Positions 36,310-47,507 of a stretch of DNA of 64,000 nt are shown piece after piece. Source of the DNA: Dolomedes plantarius. Taxonomy: Eukaryota; Arthropoda; Arachnida; Araneae; Dolomedidae. The stretch is from assembly GCA_907164885.2 (NCBI GenBank), contig OU015492.1:192386039-192450038 (forward strand), written 5' to 3'. The stretch's first letter is position 1; each line of letters starts with the position of its first letter. Below the pieces are notes generated by a model that made no database searches, was not told where the DNA came from, and worked only from the letters and a program-made list of their open reading frames with translations. Both the position numbers and the translations under genes were made by a program.

Positions 36310-37380
36310 GTTTCTCTATATTTGTAATTTTGCTTGCTGGGATTTTTTTATTTAAATGTGAGTTTATTTTCTTTCTCATTAAAGTGTGCATTTGAAACCA
36401 TAAGATTTAGCAGGAAGGATGAATGCAATTTACATGAGTTATTTCATTTCTATGTAGAAAAGTATATTTATAGTAAATATCTATTATCACATTATAAAAT
36501 TTTCAGAGCATGTGCCTGCAGCTATTTTTGTTTAGAGCAACTAGGTAAGTATATTAACACATTATGAAGTTTATAAAGCATGTAAGTATAAATGGGTGAT
36601 TTATCGAACAGAGCTAGTTTGTACTTGTGAAAAACTTGTCTTAGAAAATAATTATCTATATTTCCTGAAATATTTGTTGTTGCAGTTTGAGATTTTGTAA
36701 TTGTCTCTGAACTAGTTGTTTGGGATCATGGTATCTCTACCAATTAGAAATATATATTACTGAACTCAAAGTAATTAATTTTCTGCTTCATTTAATAAAA
36801 TGTTAATATCTCTCCTATGTTAAAGGTAAGATCTGAAAATTCCTTGATCAAATATTTGTACCTCAGTTTAATCAAACTAAAAGTTGTAAAGAAAGCTTTT
36901 TGCCCAACGAAATTTTAAGGTTTTATACATTATAATATTCATAAGTTTTCTTTAAATTTTATTTCACTGGTATATAGAAGCACTACCACTAAATCTCATC
37001 ATAAAATTCAGTTAAAAGTTGTTTTCTTTTAATTTGGGTTTTTTTTTTGTTCCTGTCTGTTACCCCGTGACGGAAACTGATTTAAAAAAATTTAATGGAT
37101 GCTTGATTAACATTTTAAATTTCTGATATCCTTACAATTTTTAGACAACCTTTCATCACTTATGATATAAGTTTGCAAGATTTTATAACAGATATTTAGC
37201 TTTGTTTTTATGAGACTTTGAAAAAATATCCTTAAATTTAACATCAATTAAATTCCAAATATAGGTGTATAGCGCAGGGTGATTTTTCTTTCCACGAGAA
37301 AGAATATGAGGGAATTGAGATAATAAATACATAAACAATGAATAATGAATTACGGGGAAAATAGGCAACCTTTCGAATAA
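36310..37380. other. Unassigned AT-rich DNA
   Basis: No gene recognised. A second AATAAA occurs near 36304. The open frame 36334-36567 has no recognisable family. Confidence 0.3.
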
Positions 37381-37421
37381 TATAGCTTAAACTCATTTAC
37401 TTAAAAGAACTCATTAGACAT

Positions 37422-37613
37422 GGGTTTTATAACCCGAAATAAAGTGAGATATTGAACTCGAAATAAGAGTTCGTCTGCTCATGTTGGTGTGATTTTCGAC
37501 ACACTTTAAAGTGAGTTGTATAACCCATTTTAATGAGTTGGTGGTGGGTAAATCAACCCGATTGGGATCTGGGTTCTAGAACCCACTTTCACACATGGGT
37601 TGTACGACTCACC
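37422..37613. repeat. Series of TGGGTT/AACCCA palindromes
   Basis: Includes GGGTTTTATAACCC (37422), GAGTTGTATAACCCA (37513), GGGTAAATCAACCC (37546), the perfect 16-mer TGGGTTCTAGAACCCA (37570-37585) and TGGGTTGTACGACTCA (37596). GAACTC/GAGTTC half-sites lie between. The layout resembles subterminal binding sites or a hairpin-rich transposon end. Confidence 0.75.
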
Positions 37614-37688
37614 AAAAGCGAGTTCCCCTGTGCAGTGGATTTGAACTCGGAGAAGTGGGTTTACCGAACGACTTTTTTTTCTCTGTGT

Positions 37689-38318
37689 GCCTATACATGA
37701 TTCAATCAAAACGGGTTGAAAGATGAATAGTTATGATTTTTTTAAAGCGGATGATTCTTTGATTTCTGTTTGGCAGACGCCATCTTTACAAACACTGAAG
37801 TGCCGGAAGAAGGTAGAGCGTTAGCGCTACTTGTCGGCAACTGTGTGAAACTCGAGATTTCCTTCTTTCTGCCTATACATTAATCGATCAAAACGGGTTG
37901 AAAGATGAATAGTTATGATTTTTTTAAAGCGGATGATTCTTTGATTTCTGTTGGGCAGTCGCCATCTTTACAAACACTGAAGTGCCGGGAGAAGGCAGAG
38001 CGTTAGCGCTACTTGTCGGCAACTGTGTGAAACTCGATATTTCACTCTTTCTGCCTATACATTATTCGATCAAAACGGGTTGAAAGATGAATAGTTATGA
38101 TTTTTTTAAAGCGGATGATTCTTTGATATCTGTTTGGCAGACGCCATCTTTACAAACACTGAAGTGCCGGAAGAAGGTAGAGCGTTAGCGCTACTTGTCG
38201 GCAACTGTGTGAAACTCGAGATTTCCTTCTTTCTGCCTATACATTAATCTATCAAAACGAATTAAAAGATGAATAGTTATGATTTTTTTAATCCGATGAT
38301 TCTTTTTGAAACACCCTG
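37689..38318 (-). repeat. 182-bp tandem units carrying a 5'-UTR and start codon
   Basis: Units begin GCCTATACAT at 37689, 37871, 38053 and 38235 (partial), exactly 182 bases apart. On the minus strand each full unit contains the sequence just upstream of the transposase start plus ATGGCG and a few codons (MASAKQKSKNHPL or close), ending in TAA. The same upstream sequence precedes the real start at 32944. So the 5' end of the transposon has been amplified in tandem. Confidence 0.9.
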
Positions 38319-38320
38319 TA

Positions 38321-38940
38321 TATCAGATGATAACACGAAATGATTTAGGATACGAGTAAGAAAAATATTAAACTGATAATAGAATCAGTTCCATGAAAAG
38401 GAAAAAAAAAATAAATGTAGGGATAGTTTTTAACTTGACTCCGGTCTTTTATTTTGGTGATAAATAATGATTGTGTCTCCACCTGCTCCGTAGACAGGCT
38501 ATCTTCTGAGACCTTAGGAAGCTAATGTAATTGTCAAACGTGACTTAATGCATGCCATAAGTCTTATAAATATTTCTACATTAATATCGTAGAAATTTTT
38601 CTATTCAACATCATTATTTTTTTCCGATTCTCTGTTCTAAAGCCGATAATGATGTGAAAATTACGCGAAATTACTGGACATTCAATATTACAGTTAATAA
38701 TGATATTAAAAATGAATGATACGTACATTTAACACGCACCCTTCCATCCTCGAGCCATTTTTGAGATCCATATACTTCATTTAGGATAATTCGCTTTCAA
38801 TTGAGATATTAAATAGAAAATTTATTTTTTCAGTTAAAAAGTTAATTTTTGTACATTTATAGAGAGAGATATGGAATATTTGGCTCTATAACTGTTGTAA
38901 AAGTTATACCTCGAATAAAAAATAACAAGAAAGTATTAAG
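38321..38940. other. Unassigned non-coding DNA
   Basis: No gene or repeat family recognised. Confidence 0.35.
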
Positions 38941-39072
38941 TTTTATGTTTAGATTATACTTTCAGGCACTTATAATTAGATTTAAGTGTCTCAGAATATT
39001 ACGGACGTACTTATTTCTGTATTAGTTAATAAAGTACTTTAGTATTAAGTCTCTATATCCCCCCTCTCTCTC

Positions 39073-39122
<50 letters not shown>
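38941..39122 (+). repeat. (TA)n-associated repeat, copy a
   Basis: CAGGCACTTATAATTAGATT and TGTCTCAGAAT are shared with copies at 42062 and 43086. Each copy ends in a long (TA)n tract (39077-39122 here). Unassigned family. Confidence 0.7.
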
Positions 39123-39126
<4 letters not shown>

Positions 39127-39438
39127 GGGATATGGACGAATGACAGAAATCAACTCGTTTAATTTAACAAGTTTATTCATTCCATTAACTGCAACATAAC
39201 CATGCTGGTTTAGAGACAGTACGTATCACCAACACACACCAAGCTTCTAGTAGTACAGAGCAAATCTGAAATCACTCTTCTCCTTAGTGGTTGCAACCCA
39301 GGACAGAAAACATGTCCAGCTGGGCATTCGGAGATAAACCGGTTCCCTTACAAACTCCTGACTCTGATTCTTAGGGAGACGTACTCAAAGTGAGGGACGA
39401 GTCATTAAAAATAATAATTACTAGATCTATTTCTTACA
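39123..39438 (-). mobile_element. Candidate solo LTR (316 bp)
   Basis: On the minus strand it begins TGTAAGAAATAG and ends ATATCCCGACA, i.e. TG...CA, with an AATAAA near its 3' end. It sits between TA tracts, so the target duplication (TATA) is not diagnostic. No internal retroelement sequence is present. Confidence 0.5.
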
Positions 39439-39570
39439 TATATATATATATATACCACACACTTATATATACACTGGTGTTAAAAAATAAGAGAATTTGG
39501 CCACGTAATCGAATTTCTGGAAACCTAATGGACGGATTTTAATGAAATTTGGTACAGATACACTGTTATA

Positions 39571-40767
39571 CAATGAAGTGCCACTGAATTAGGGATACCT
39601 ACCTAGTAACGAGTTGGGCCTCCTCTGGCCTTGATAACGGCTGCCACACGGCGAGACATAGATTCAACAAGTTTCTGGAAACGTTCCACGGGAATGGCTT
39701 GCCAAATATTGGCTAAAGCTGTCCATAATTCAGTAAGGTTCTTTGGTGCTGTGTGATGACCTTTCACGCCTTGTTCCAAAACACCCCAAAGATGCTCAAT
39801 AGGATTTAAGTCTGGGCTTCTAGGTGGTCAATTCATGACAGAGAAGTCAGAGGAATGATCATCCAACCAGCCAGTAGCAAACCGGGACTTGTGAGAGGTA
39901 CAGTTGTCTTGCTGGAAAACTCCATTACCGTGCGGATAACAGAACAGCATAAACGGATGGAGGTGATCACCCAGAAACTCTACGTACCGAATTGCATTGA
40001 GGGAGGTTGGTACACACACCAAAGATCCCAAACTGTGCCACGAAAAAACACCCCAGACCATGATTGAGCCATCATGCCATTGTACAGTTCCAGCCAGGCA
40101 TGCAGGAACCATGGCTTCATGAGCCTGACGCCATATTCTCAGCCTCCCGTCGGCGTTAAGTAGTCGGAATCGAGACTCATCATGCTACTCGTTTCCAGTC
40201 CTCTACACTCCAGTCTCTGTGCTCTCTTGCCCAGACAAGACGTGCAGCCCGATGGCGAGTATAGAGCAATGGTACTCTCGTAGATCGACGGCTCCCGAAA
40301 CCCATACGGTGAAGCGAGCGTTGCACAGTCCGTTTACTGACTGTACGACTGGCACCGTCATTAAACTGGGTGGTAATTTGAGCTAATGTTTGGCTTCGCT
40401 GGCTACGTACAATACGCCTGAGCCGTGAGGCTAATTGTCCTTTGCAGTTTGCCCGATCACTAGTTTTTTTTCCACCATCCATGTATTCTTGGTATACTCT
40501 TGACACTGTCGACCTTGAAAATCCTAGCTGTCTGACGATTTCGGAAATTGAATGGCCCATGCGTCGCGCACCTACGATTTGTCCGCGATCGATGGCGTCT
40601 AAATCAGGCAGTTTACCCATACTGGCAATTCCAACAACTAATTCAGAACAACCACAGTACGCGTTATATATGCAGTTACCACAGTGTCCTCACTTGCACA
40701 TACATGATGCGCAGCGCTACACAATTTGCATAGGCTTTGCTATCCCTAATTCAGTGGCATTTCAGTG
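39571..40767 (-). mobile_element. DD36E Tc1-like transposon, copy 1
   Basis: Ends CAATGAAGTGCCACTGAATT and CACTGAAATGCCACTGAATT are inverted, with TA on both sides (39569-39570, 40768-40769). Same family as 56076-57295. It is inserted within the left terminal region of another Tc1-like element. Confidence 0.92.
39609..40620 (-). pseudogene. DD36E Tc1 transposase, copy 1, broken
   Basis: The N-terminal frame begins MGKLPDLDAIDRGQIVGARR and contains the paired-type HTH (GFSRSTVSRVYQEY) and SKRTVQRSLHRMGFG. It ends at a stop after DWKRVA, where about five bases are missing compared with copy 2, removing the first catalytic Asp. The second half resumes with GSIMVWGVFSWHSLGSL, VFQQDNCTSHKSR (second Asp), a Trp-to-stop change after FSVMN, then SPDLNPIEHLW (Glu). 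A 21-base in-frame deletion follows GQL in the linker. Confidence 0.9.
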
Positions 40768-40884
40768 TATAAGAGAAATATGTATTCCATACAACAGTCA
40801 TGGTACTCATTCATGATAGTCAGTGATACTCGCTAATGCTGGAATGTCCAAAACCCACGTAGAAAAATCGAATATAAAATTTTT

Positions 40885-41274
40885 CTAATATGAGGTATGG
40901 TCCTCTCTCGCATTCATACAGCTCTCACACCCCGTTGCTATACTGAAACGAAGCAGTTTCATTTGTCTCTGTTGCACTCGGTCTCGATTCAGCAGCAACA
41001 GTTTTCACTCCCTCACTGGCCTTTTCAATTGCCCTCTCAAGAAGAGTTCCAGACATGTTCAATAGGGTTTTAGGTGTGGATATCTGGCTGGCGATTCTAT
41101 TCGGCAAATATCCCCACCTTCAAGGTAATCGATGACTAGACCTTCCTTATGTGGACGACCGTTGTCGTCCATAGTAATGAACCTAGGGCCAACTGCGCCC
41201 CTGAAAAGCCGAACATAGGGCTGTACGATCTTATCCCTATAACTCTCACGTGTCAGGAACCCCTTGTGAAACAC
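40885..41274 (-). pseudogene. C-terminal half of a second Tc1 transposase
   Basis: Minus-strand frames give HVFHKGFLTRESYRDKIVQP, FITMDDNGRPHKEGLVIDYL (second catalytic Asp) and ESPARYPHLKPY, where the catalytic Glu context SPDLNPIE has decayed. A frame change then gives IATGCESCMNAREDHTSY and TAG, the usual end of the common arthropod DD34E group. The hAT MITE interrupts the gene at FHVFHK and little of the N-terminal side remains beyond it. Confidence 0.75.
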
Positions 41275-41282
41275 ATGGAATG

Positions 41283-41755
41283 CAGGGCCCGACTTTGACC
41301 CAATGGGGCCCTGGGCAAAGCAGACTTTGGGGCCCCCTCCAAGGACAGGTCCAGAGGGAGGCCATGTGCCCTCCCCCTCCAGGAGTAGATTTCCACATAA
41401 ACATGTGGGACACTCACCAAGGCCCCCCCCCATAAATTCGGACCGGAAATTAAAAAAATTTCGACCAAAAAGTCAAACATTTGAAAAATAATAATAATAA
41501 TAATAATAATGTGTTAATTAATTTACTTTTAATGTTAATAAATAAATTCAGGAAATTTCCTTTTGAAATGAATATAGTGGGTGCACTGTGCCCCACCCAG
41601 GATTTTTTTCTGTATCCGCCACTGCCCACCTTTACTGAATTAACCTAAAACCAAATTTTCAAAAATATGTACAACTTAATACTAAATTAGGGGGCCCCAT
41701 AAATTAGGGGGCCCTGGGCAAGTGTCCCACTTGCCCATGCGGAAATCTGGGCCTG
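41283..41755. mobile_element. hAT MITE (473 bp) with perfect 8-bp duplication
   Basis: Flanked by ATGGAATG on both sides (41275-41282, 41756-41763). The right end, inverted, reads CAGGCCCAGATTTCCGCATG; the left end reads CAGGGCCCGACTTTGACCCA. GGGGCCCTGGGCAA recurs in both arms in opposite orientation. GC-rich ends with an AT-rich core. It sits in the transposase of the surrounding Tc1 element. Confidence 0.92.
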
Positions 41756-42061
41756 ATGGAATGGGACAGACCTCCGCAGAAGCATATCAGATTGCCCCGT
41801 TTGCAGTATAGGAACGAGACTGTGAGACGGGTTCATATCCCATATTAGATTCATTTTATATTCGATCTTGCAACGTGTATTTGGGGCATTCCTATGGTGA
41901 TGACCTTAACTGACGATCATGAGTGCGTACCGTTAGTGCTGTACGGTAAAATTTTTCTCTTATGTAACTGTATATCTATGCCCAATTTGATTAAAATATG
42001 CCCATTAGTTTAACAGAAATTCTACAAAATGGGCAACATTTCTAAATTTTGGACACCAATG

Positions 42062-42647
42062 TAATAAATTACACTTTTAGGCACCTATAATTTGATTTCT
42101 ATGTCTCATAATGATAATTACATACCGTTTCGTTTTTCTGGGTTCGGTAGGATTGAATAAAAATCTCTTCAGAAAGTGCACTCAAAATAAAATTTATTAT
42201 TCTCTAAATTCTGCAGTCGCATGCACAAATACTAACAGAAAACACGTAACAACTGTATACAACAAAAAACTCTAAAAACGCAAGGCAGGATAACGGAGTC
42301 TTCAATACAATATACGCCTAACGCACTTTCAATATATTTAATACGCAGCAGAAGAGAACACTGACTTCCAATGCCAATCTCAGTTATATTTATAGACTTC
42401 CAAAGCGCCCCCTATTGGCCGGCCAGCTAAAAAGTTCCGGAAACTTTTGGAAAGGTCCAGAAGCTTGGTGACCATTTGTCGCAAAATCGTCAAATTTGGC
42501 GAAATAAAGCCAAATTTGGTGGCCAAAATAAACGACCAAATCCATCCCCAATTTGGCGATAACTCTCATACATGGCGAGATTACCATAGACTCGTAAAAT
42601 TCGTAACAGTACTTATTTCTGTAAAAATTCACAAAATGCAAATATTA

Positions 42648-42711
<64 letters not shown>
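42062..42711 (+). repeat. (TA)n-associated repeat, copy b, split by an LTR
   Basis: TTAGGCACCTATAATTTGAT to ATTACATAC (42125), then, after the LTR, GTACTTATTTCTGTA and a (TA)n tract at 42650-42711. Copies a and c read across the same junction without the LTR. Confidence 0.7.
42126..42608 (-). mobile_element. Solo LTR (Gypsy-like), 483 bp
   Basis: On the minus strand it opens TGTTACGAATTTTACGAGTC and carries a TATA-like TCTATAAATATAAC (near 42395) and AATAATAAATTTTATT near its end. Inserted into the (TA)n-associated repeat at ATAC/GTAC. The 3' end does not show a clear CA, perhaps through mutation. The empty sites in the two paralogous repeat copies confirm that it is an insertion. Confidence 0.7.
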
Positions 42712-42716
<5 letters not shown>

Positions 42717-43085
42717 TGCGTGTGCGTGTGTAGGTGTGGGTGGGAAAATATATAGTTTGAAAAATAAATTATATAGTTAGAAAAAAGCTTTTCAACCTTT
42801 ATAGTTTGATTATCGATTTGCTTATACTTAATTATCCACTCTAGAACCTTTTAAGCAACCTTATACCATTATCTTCTGCTAAAAAGTTGTTCTTCTTCCA
42901 TAATTTCATTACAGCTAAAAAATACTAACAGACTGTTATTTAAATTTACATAAAGTGAGATATTGGTATTCGAATATAATAAAAACATCCCTGAATAACA
43001 CATTTAATACTTATTTTCAAAAGGCATGAAATTAGTTTTAATTAAAAATATGGAATTGAAATTAATGGTGAGGAAGATTTTGCGG

Positions 43086-43196
43086 GAAATTGGAATTAAT
43101 AAATTACACATTTCGGCACTTACAATTAGTTTTAAATGTCTCAGAATGTTAATTACATATTCATTCCTATAGTAGTTAATCATGTACTTTAATATT

Positions 43197-43241
<45 letters not shown>

Positions 43242-43244
43242 TAT
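43086..43244 (+). repeat. (TA)n-associated repeat, copy c
   Basis: TTTCGGCACTTACAATTAG and ATGTCTCAGAATGTTAATTA match copies a and b. It ends in a (TA)n tract at 43197-43244. Confidence 0.7.
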
Positions 43245-44158
43245 GCATACAAAGAAAGAGAGATAATTAAATAGGAAAAGATAAAGAATAATTGAGAAAT
43301 CTAGATAGAGGCAATAAATTAAATTCTTTATTTATAATTTCGTTTTCAAAGTAGAATATGTGTTCTTCACTGCTGTCTAAATTTGAAGATAGTCAGGTTA
43401 TTAGCAGTATATCCCCTATGTCTATATATGTATAATATGTTACACTACTTATCAGATGTGTTGTTTTGGTGTAATTCTCTAGTCAACCGTATATTTTTTT
43501 TAATATTTTTTTTTCGTGTTGAAAAAAAATATACTACTTAAAAATGCTTTATATTTTTAAGCTTAAAGTCAGCATCGAAAGAAAAACGTCCTACCCTGCA
43601 GGTTCTGAAAAATGTATAAGAAAAAAATCTCGCTATTGTTTTACAAAGTAATTCTTCAAGTTCATTTTTTCCTTTTCGCTTTACAAGGAAACTGAATTCA
43701 ACAAAGGTCTGAAGAAAAGTCCAAATATATTACAAAAGCCAAATCCCCATTCTTTTTTTCTATCGATTGAATAGGTCTTTAAGATAATATGTGTCACCAC
43801 TAGAGAGGGATTTTTTCCCTCTCGTACGTAAAATGAAATTTTTAGTGATATAAAATGTTGTTCAGAGAACAATAATTCTAAGACTTCAATAAATTCGGCA
43901 TGGTCCTTTGTTCGAATTTAATAGCTAACGTACGAAATTTTCGACTGTACCTTTCAAGAAATTCTTTGAAATTCTAATTATTTCTCCGTGCCTGCTTCTG
44001 ACTGAAATTCAAACGTATAATGTTTAAATTTGAATAATGGGTACAATTTGAAAAATAGGTAATAACATTAAAGGTGTAACAAATTTATTATTTTCATAGT
44101 GGCATCGAGTTCCTTTGAAACAGAGTGGCAACGGTGTTAAGGTACAATATATAAATTT
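43245..44158. other. Unassigned non-coding DNA
   Basis: No gene or transposon recognised. Confidence 0.35.
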
Positions 44159-44580
44159 TTGGGGGTGCAGTGGCCCAGTTGGCAAGGGCCGCGGAGCAGT
44201 GATCTGAAAGTCACTGGTTCGATGCTTTTCACTGACAAAATCCTCTGCCGTGTACACTAATGGCGGCTGGTGCACGTAAAATCTGTCGTGGCTGCAATGT
44301 CCTCCAAATTCACAAAATTACCTCTTGATGTGCAGGGTCAAGTGTTCTGGTCTGGTAACTAGACTCAGTTCAAAATTACGGGACTGGTCCTTTAGCCAAG
44401 TCGGACTCCTTGGCTAATGGACCAGTGGTAAAGGACCCTTGGCTAAAGGACCAGTGGACTACAAGGGGTCCTTGGCTAAAGGACCCCTTGTAGTCAAAAC
44501 AGGAGCCGCATCTTCTCCGCCCATAACCTTCGGGACTTGATCTGATGTTGCTGTCGGTCAAGTGGCATAAACAACAACAT
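44159..44580 (+). mobile_element. tRNA-derived SINE with hairpin-rich body
   Basis: Head GGGGGTGCAGTGGCCCAGTT with A-box-like AGTTGGCAAGGG and B-box GGTTCGATGC about 40 bases later. The body shares GGTCAAGTG and GTTCAAAATT with the SINE at 10222-10580. Four CCTTGGCTAA/TTTAGCCAAG units precede the tail GGCATAAACAACAACAT. Confidence 0.75.
44457..44495. repeat. Perfect 15-bp hairpin inside the SINE
   Basis: GACTACAAGGGGTCC, loop TTGGCTAAA, then the exact reverse complement. The neighbouring CCTTGGCTAA units suggest local inverted duplication of SINE sequence. Confidence 0.9.
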
Positions 44581-47507
44581 AAATTTTACATTGGGAAAGA
44601 TACCCCTAACTGATTGTATTGATTGCCTGGCAGAAAAACAGGAGATGTAGGACTAGATCCCTGAGATCAGGTGTTCGTTAAAGAAAAGCTTTTTGGTTAG
44701 TTGAGAGCACCACAATTGACTTTTATTAAGTAAATTGTGAGCTAACCGGTACCTTCAACATAAAGCTGACACGAAATCCTGCAAGGGCTTTTGAATTCAC
44801 AAACTGTGGTTTCGAATTGAAGCTCCCCGGTCTTTTAGCCGTCATTCAGCAGGTTCAGTTTGTAAAACGTCGACATATTTCATGTAGTTTAGATATTTGT
44901 GTTGAATGGGCAAATAAAACAGTCTAGTTTTGTTAATTTTCAGTCTCATTCTGTTAATAAAAGGGCTAAGGGGGATAGCGGGAAAGAATTCATGTCTTAT
45001 TTATATCAACACTATACTTCAAGCGAAAAAGAAATTGTATGCCGTTTTATTTTAAATACGTGTTTATAGCGACATTTGAATATTAAGTAAAATTCTTACA
45101 CTTGATGTAGATTACAATACGTCCAGTTTGCATGCGAAGGAAAGCATTTGTTTTAACAAGACTCGTCAGGCAGCGAAATGGGCATTTTTGGATCAACGGG
45201 AGAAATCTCTGTTTAATCCGAACTTGTTTGTTCGATGACAGTATTTATTCCTTCCAAATAGGCGTCTTTGGCTAACTTTGAATTTTTGTTCCTATAAAAG
45301 ATTGGTATCTAAATCTCTTTATGTCTTTAAAACTGACACCTACTCATGATACGATCTTCTTTAACATGGTGCATAATTCTTCATACCTTGGTAGTTCGTA
45401 AACTAAACCAACGTCTCAATGTCACTAAATGAAAGTGATACATTTCGCATTCGGCCAAAACATAGTCTGTGCTGCAGTACCTAATATACTCTTATACAAC
45501 GTCTCAAAAGAAATGCTTCCATCTCGAAAAGGTTCATAGTATACACTAATTTTCAAATATCAAAGCTAGACCAAAGTAATTGCATTTGCTCTCAGAATAT
45601 AATTTTGTGTGTGCCAAATGTGTTTTTTCCATAAATATATCCACTTTCGAAAGAGACGAGAGGGAGAATGCATATTTCTGGTAGTGCTAACATTGGAAAT
45701 ATAAGATCACGATATGTATTTAGTCACCTAAAATTTCATTATACAGAGGTTCGTGTTTTAGAGATGTAAGTGTTAAAAACTTCTAGGTTTATTTAAAAAG
45801 AAATTATCCAAATTTTTATCAGGACCAGGAATTTTTTACGTAAAAAAAGGATTTCTTTTTGACTTCTGTCCTCTTTTACTGAATTTTTAAGATTACTAAG
45901 TTATTTTAACCTGGAGGTACCAGTTTCATATTGCGGAAATAAGAATTTTACTTTTTCACATGCTTTTCCATAAGACCAGAATCCAATTGCAGTTCGTTAA
46001 GAAACCGGCTTTGCAACGCCTCAAGCAATATTTGGTCCAGAAGCTGATAGAGAAACCTAGGATGTTCGTAATTTTCGAAAGCAAGTAGTAGCATAAAATT
46101 AGTGAGAAAGAATTAAGAAGATACCATTTTTTTTTAAAAAGTCGAAAATCATTAACTGTTTTCGTCATAAAGGACAATAATATTTTTTACACAAAATTTT
46201 TGAATACTTTGTGTTTAGAAAATAAAGGTTTAACCTTCTATAAAAGAAAAATCTTTAATTCGCTTGCTGAGCAAAACAAGTTTTTCTTTTCTGATGAAGA
46301 GAAAAAAACCAAAATATTTACCAGAAAAAATAAAAAAAGAATTGCGTAATTGATACCAATATTAAAAGGGCTTGTCGAGAATTCTATAAGCGATACTAAT
46401 CAGTAATTATGAGATGGCAAGCACAGCAAGAAATATACGAGTAATTAAAGATAAATAGACTACCTTCTAGCTCAGTATTTCTAGAAAGAGTTATATCAGG
46501 ACACTCCTCTCTTCACCATTACATAGTTCATTTTCCTTTTCAAGCATGATTTATTTACGAGTCTATTTTATTTATGATAAAAGAGGGGAATCCAATGATA
46601 TGGCTAAGAACTTTATGCGGGCACGTCATTAATTCTGCCCATTCATACTAAACAAAATCTTTGAAGCTGAGAGAGATGCAGAGAAGAAAAATTGTTTAGT
46701 TTTTTAATACGAAAATAAGCATTCGAATTAAAGTTTTTTCAGCTGAAACTAGATATTAGTTTTATAAATTTATTTACTAGTCGAGACTTTTCATAGGTAA
46801 ACAATTTCTTGAAAAAGGTTTGTTAAAGAAAATTTATTTTTCAATGTACAACAGATAATTAATAAAATTCTTTTTCCAGAGGAAGATAAAATTATTTTAA
46901 AGGGAAACAATCTAATTTAAAAAATTTGCGTTAGAAAGCCTGGAGTAGTTCAACAAACATAAAATATAGTTAGAGAGCAAAACTTTGCTCTCACGTGAAC
47001 GCAAAATTGTAACATCCTAGAAAAGTAATCTAGATGGATTGTTATTAAACACTGAAGGCATTAGAATTCATAGTTATATACAAAAATGCTTGAAAATCTG
47101 TTCTATGTTTCGTCTTGAAAAATTAATTAGCTCTAGAATCAGACATTAAAATTCTTATGTTTTATTAGTTTAAATAACGAACAGGTTGTTTGATTTCATT
47201 TACTTTCTTTGAATGAAAAAAATATTTCGAGAAAAATTGCTTTGTTAAAGTTCTGTTTTACATTTAAAGTCTAGATAAGGCTTTCAACCAAAAACCAAAT
47301 CCGGGGTTATGCATATAATCAAGGTGTGAACGAAGAGTAAATCTTTAAAACACTTCTCGGTAAAAGCTGCTTTAGAACCTCATTTGACATGAAAATTTTT
47401 TATACAAATGAATAAACAAATATTAATATAACTGCTGACGTTTATTTCGTATCTTGAACAGTAATGCAGATATTTTTATTTTTCCTGAACTATAAATGAT
47501 TTCAGTT
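44581..47507. other. Unassigned DNA
   Basis: No gene, RNA or transposon recognised. Open frames such as 45956-46177 are Phe/Leu/Lys-rich and look like chance. Confidence 0.35.

Larger units (their letters stand above)
33034..37687. other. 4.65-kb segment between the halves of the split transposon
   Basis: Edges show CACAGAG (33037-33043) and its complement CTCTGTG (37681-37687), with TGC on both sides (33031-33033, 37688-37690), suggesting a 3-bp target duplication. Inside, in order: a 15-bp hairpin, an ATG-bearing exon-like segment with a strong donor, ~2.6 kb of T-rich intron-like DNA, a strong acceptor with short frame and poly(A) signal, and a palindrome-rich right flank. No transposase was recognised. 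Confidence 0.4.
32524..38318 (-). mobile_element. Split Tc1/mariner element with 4.65-kb interior segment
   Basis: The outer ends CAGGGTGTTTAAAAAAGTAT and CAGGGTGTTTCAAAAAGAAT are inverted and flanked by TA (32522-32523, 38319-38320). The left part (32524-33033) holds the 3' end and a deleted transposase gene on the minus strand. The right part (37688-38318) holds the 5' end. The promoter/5'-UTR sequence on either side of the interior belongs to the same unit, so the parts look like one element opened by an insertion. Two separate insertions trimmed by deletion are the alternative. Confidence 0.65.
39472..42061 (-). mobile_element. Tc1-like transposon with two nested insertions
   Basis: Inverted ends CACTGGTGTTAAAAAATAAG and CATTGGTGTCCAAAATTTAG, flanked by TA (39470-39471, 42062-42063), extend about 100 bases with a shared AATGGACGG/AATGGGCAT and AAATT-GG-AT-AGATA block. 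It contains a DD36E Tc1 copy (39571-40767) and a hAT MITE (41283-41755). Without them about 0.9 kb remains, lacking the N-terminal half of the transposase. Confidence 0.8.

Noticed and set aside
40442..40816. Plus-strand 124-codon frame
   Set aside because: It is the antisense shadow of the DD36E Tc1 transposase; the same shadow recurs at 56069-56401 against copy 2.
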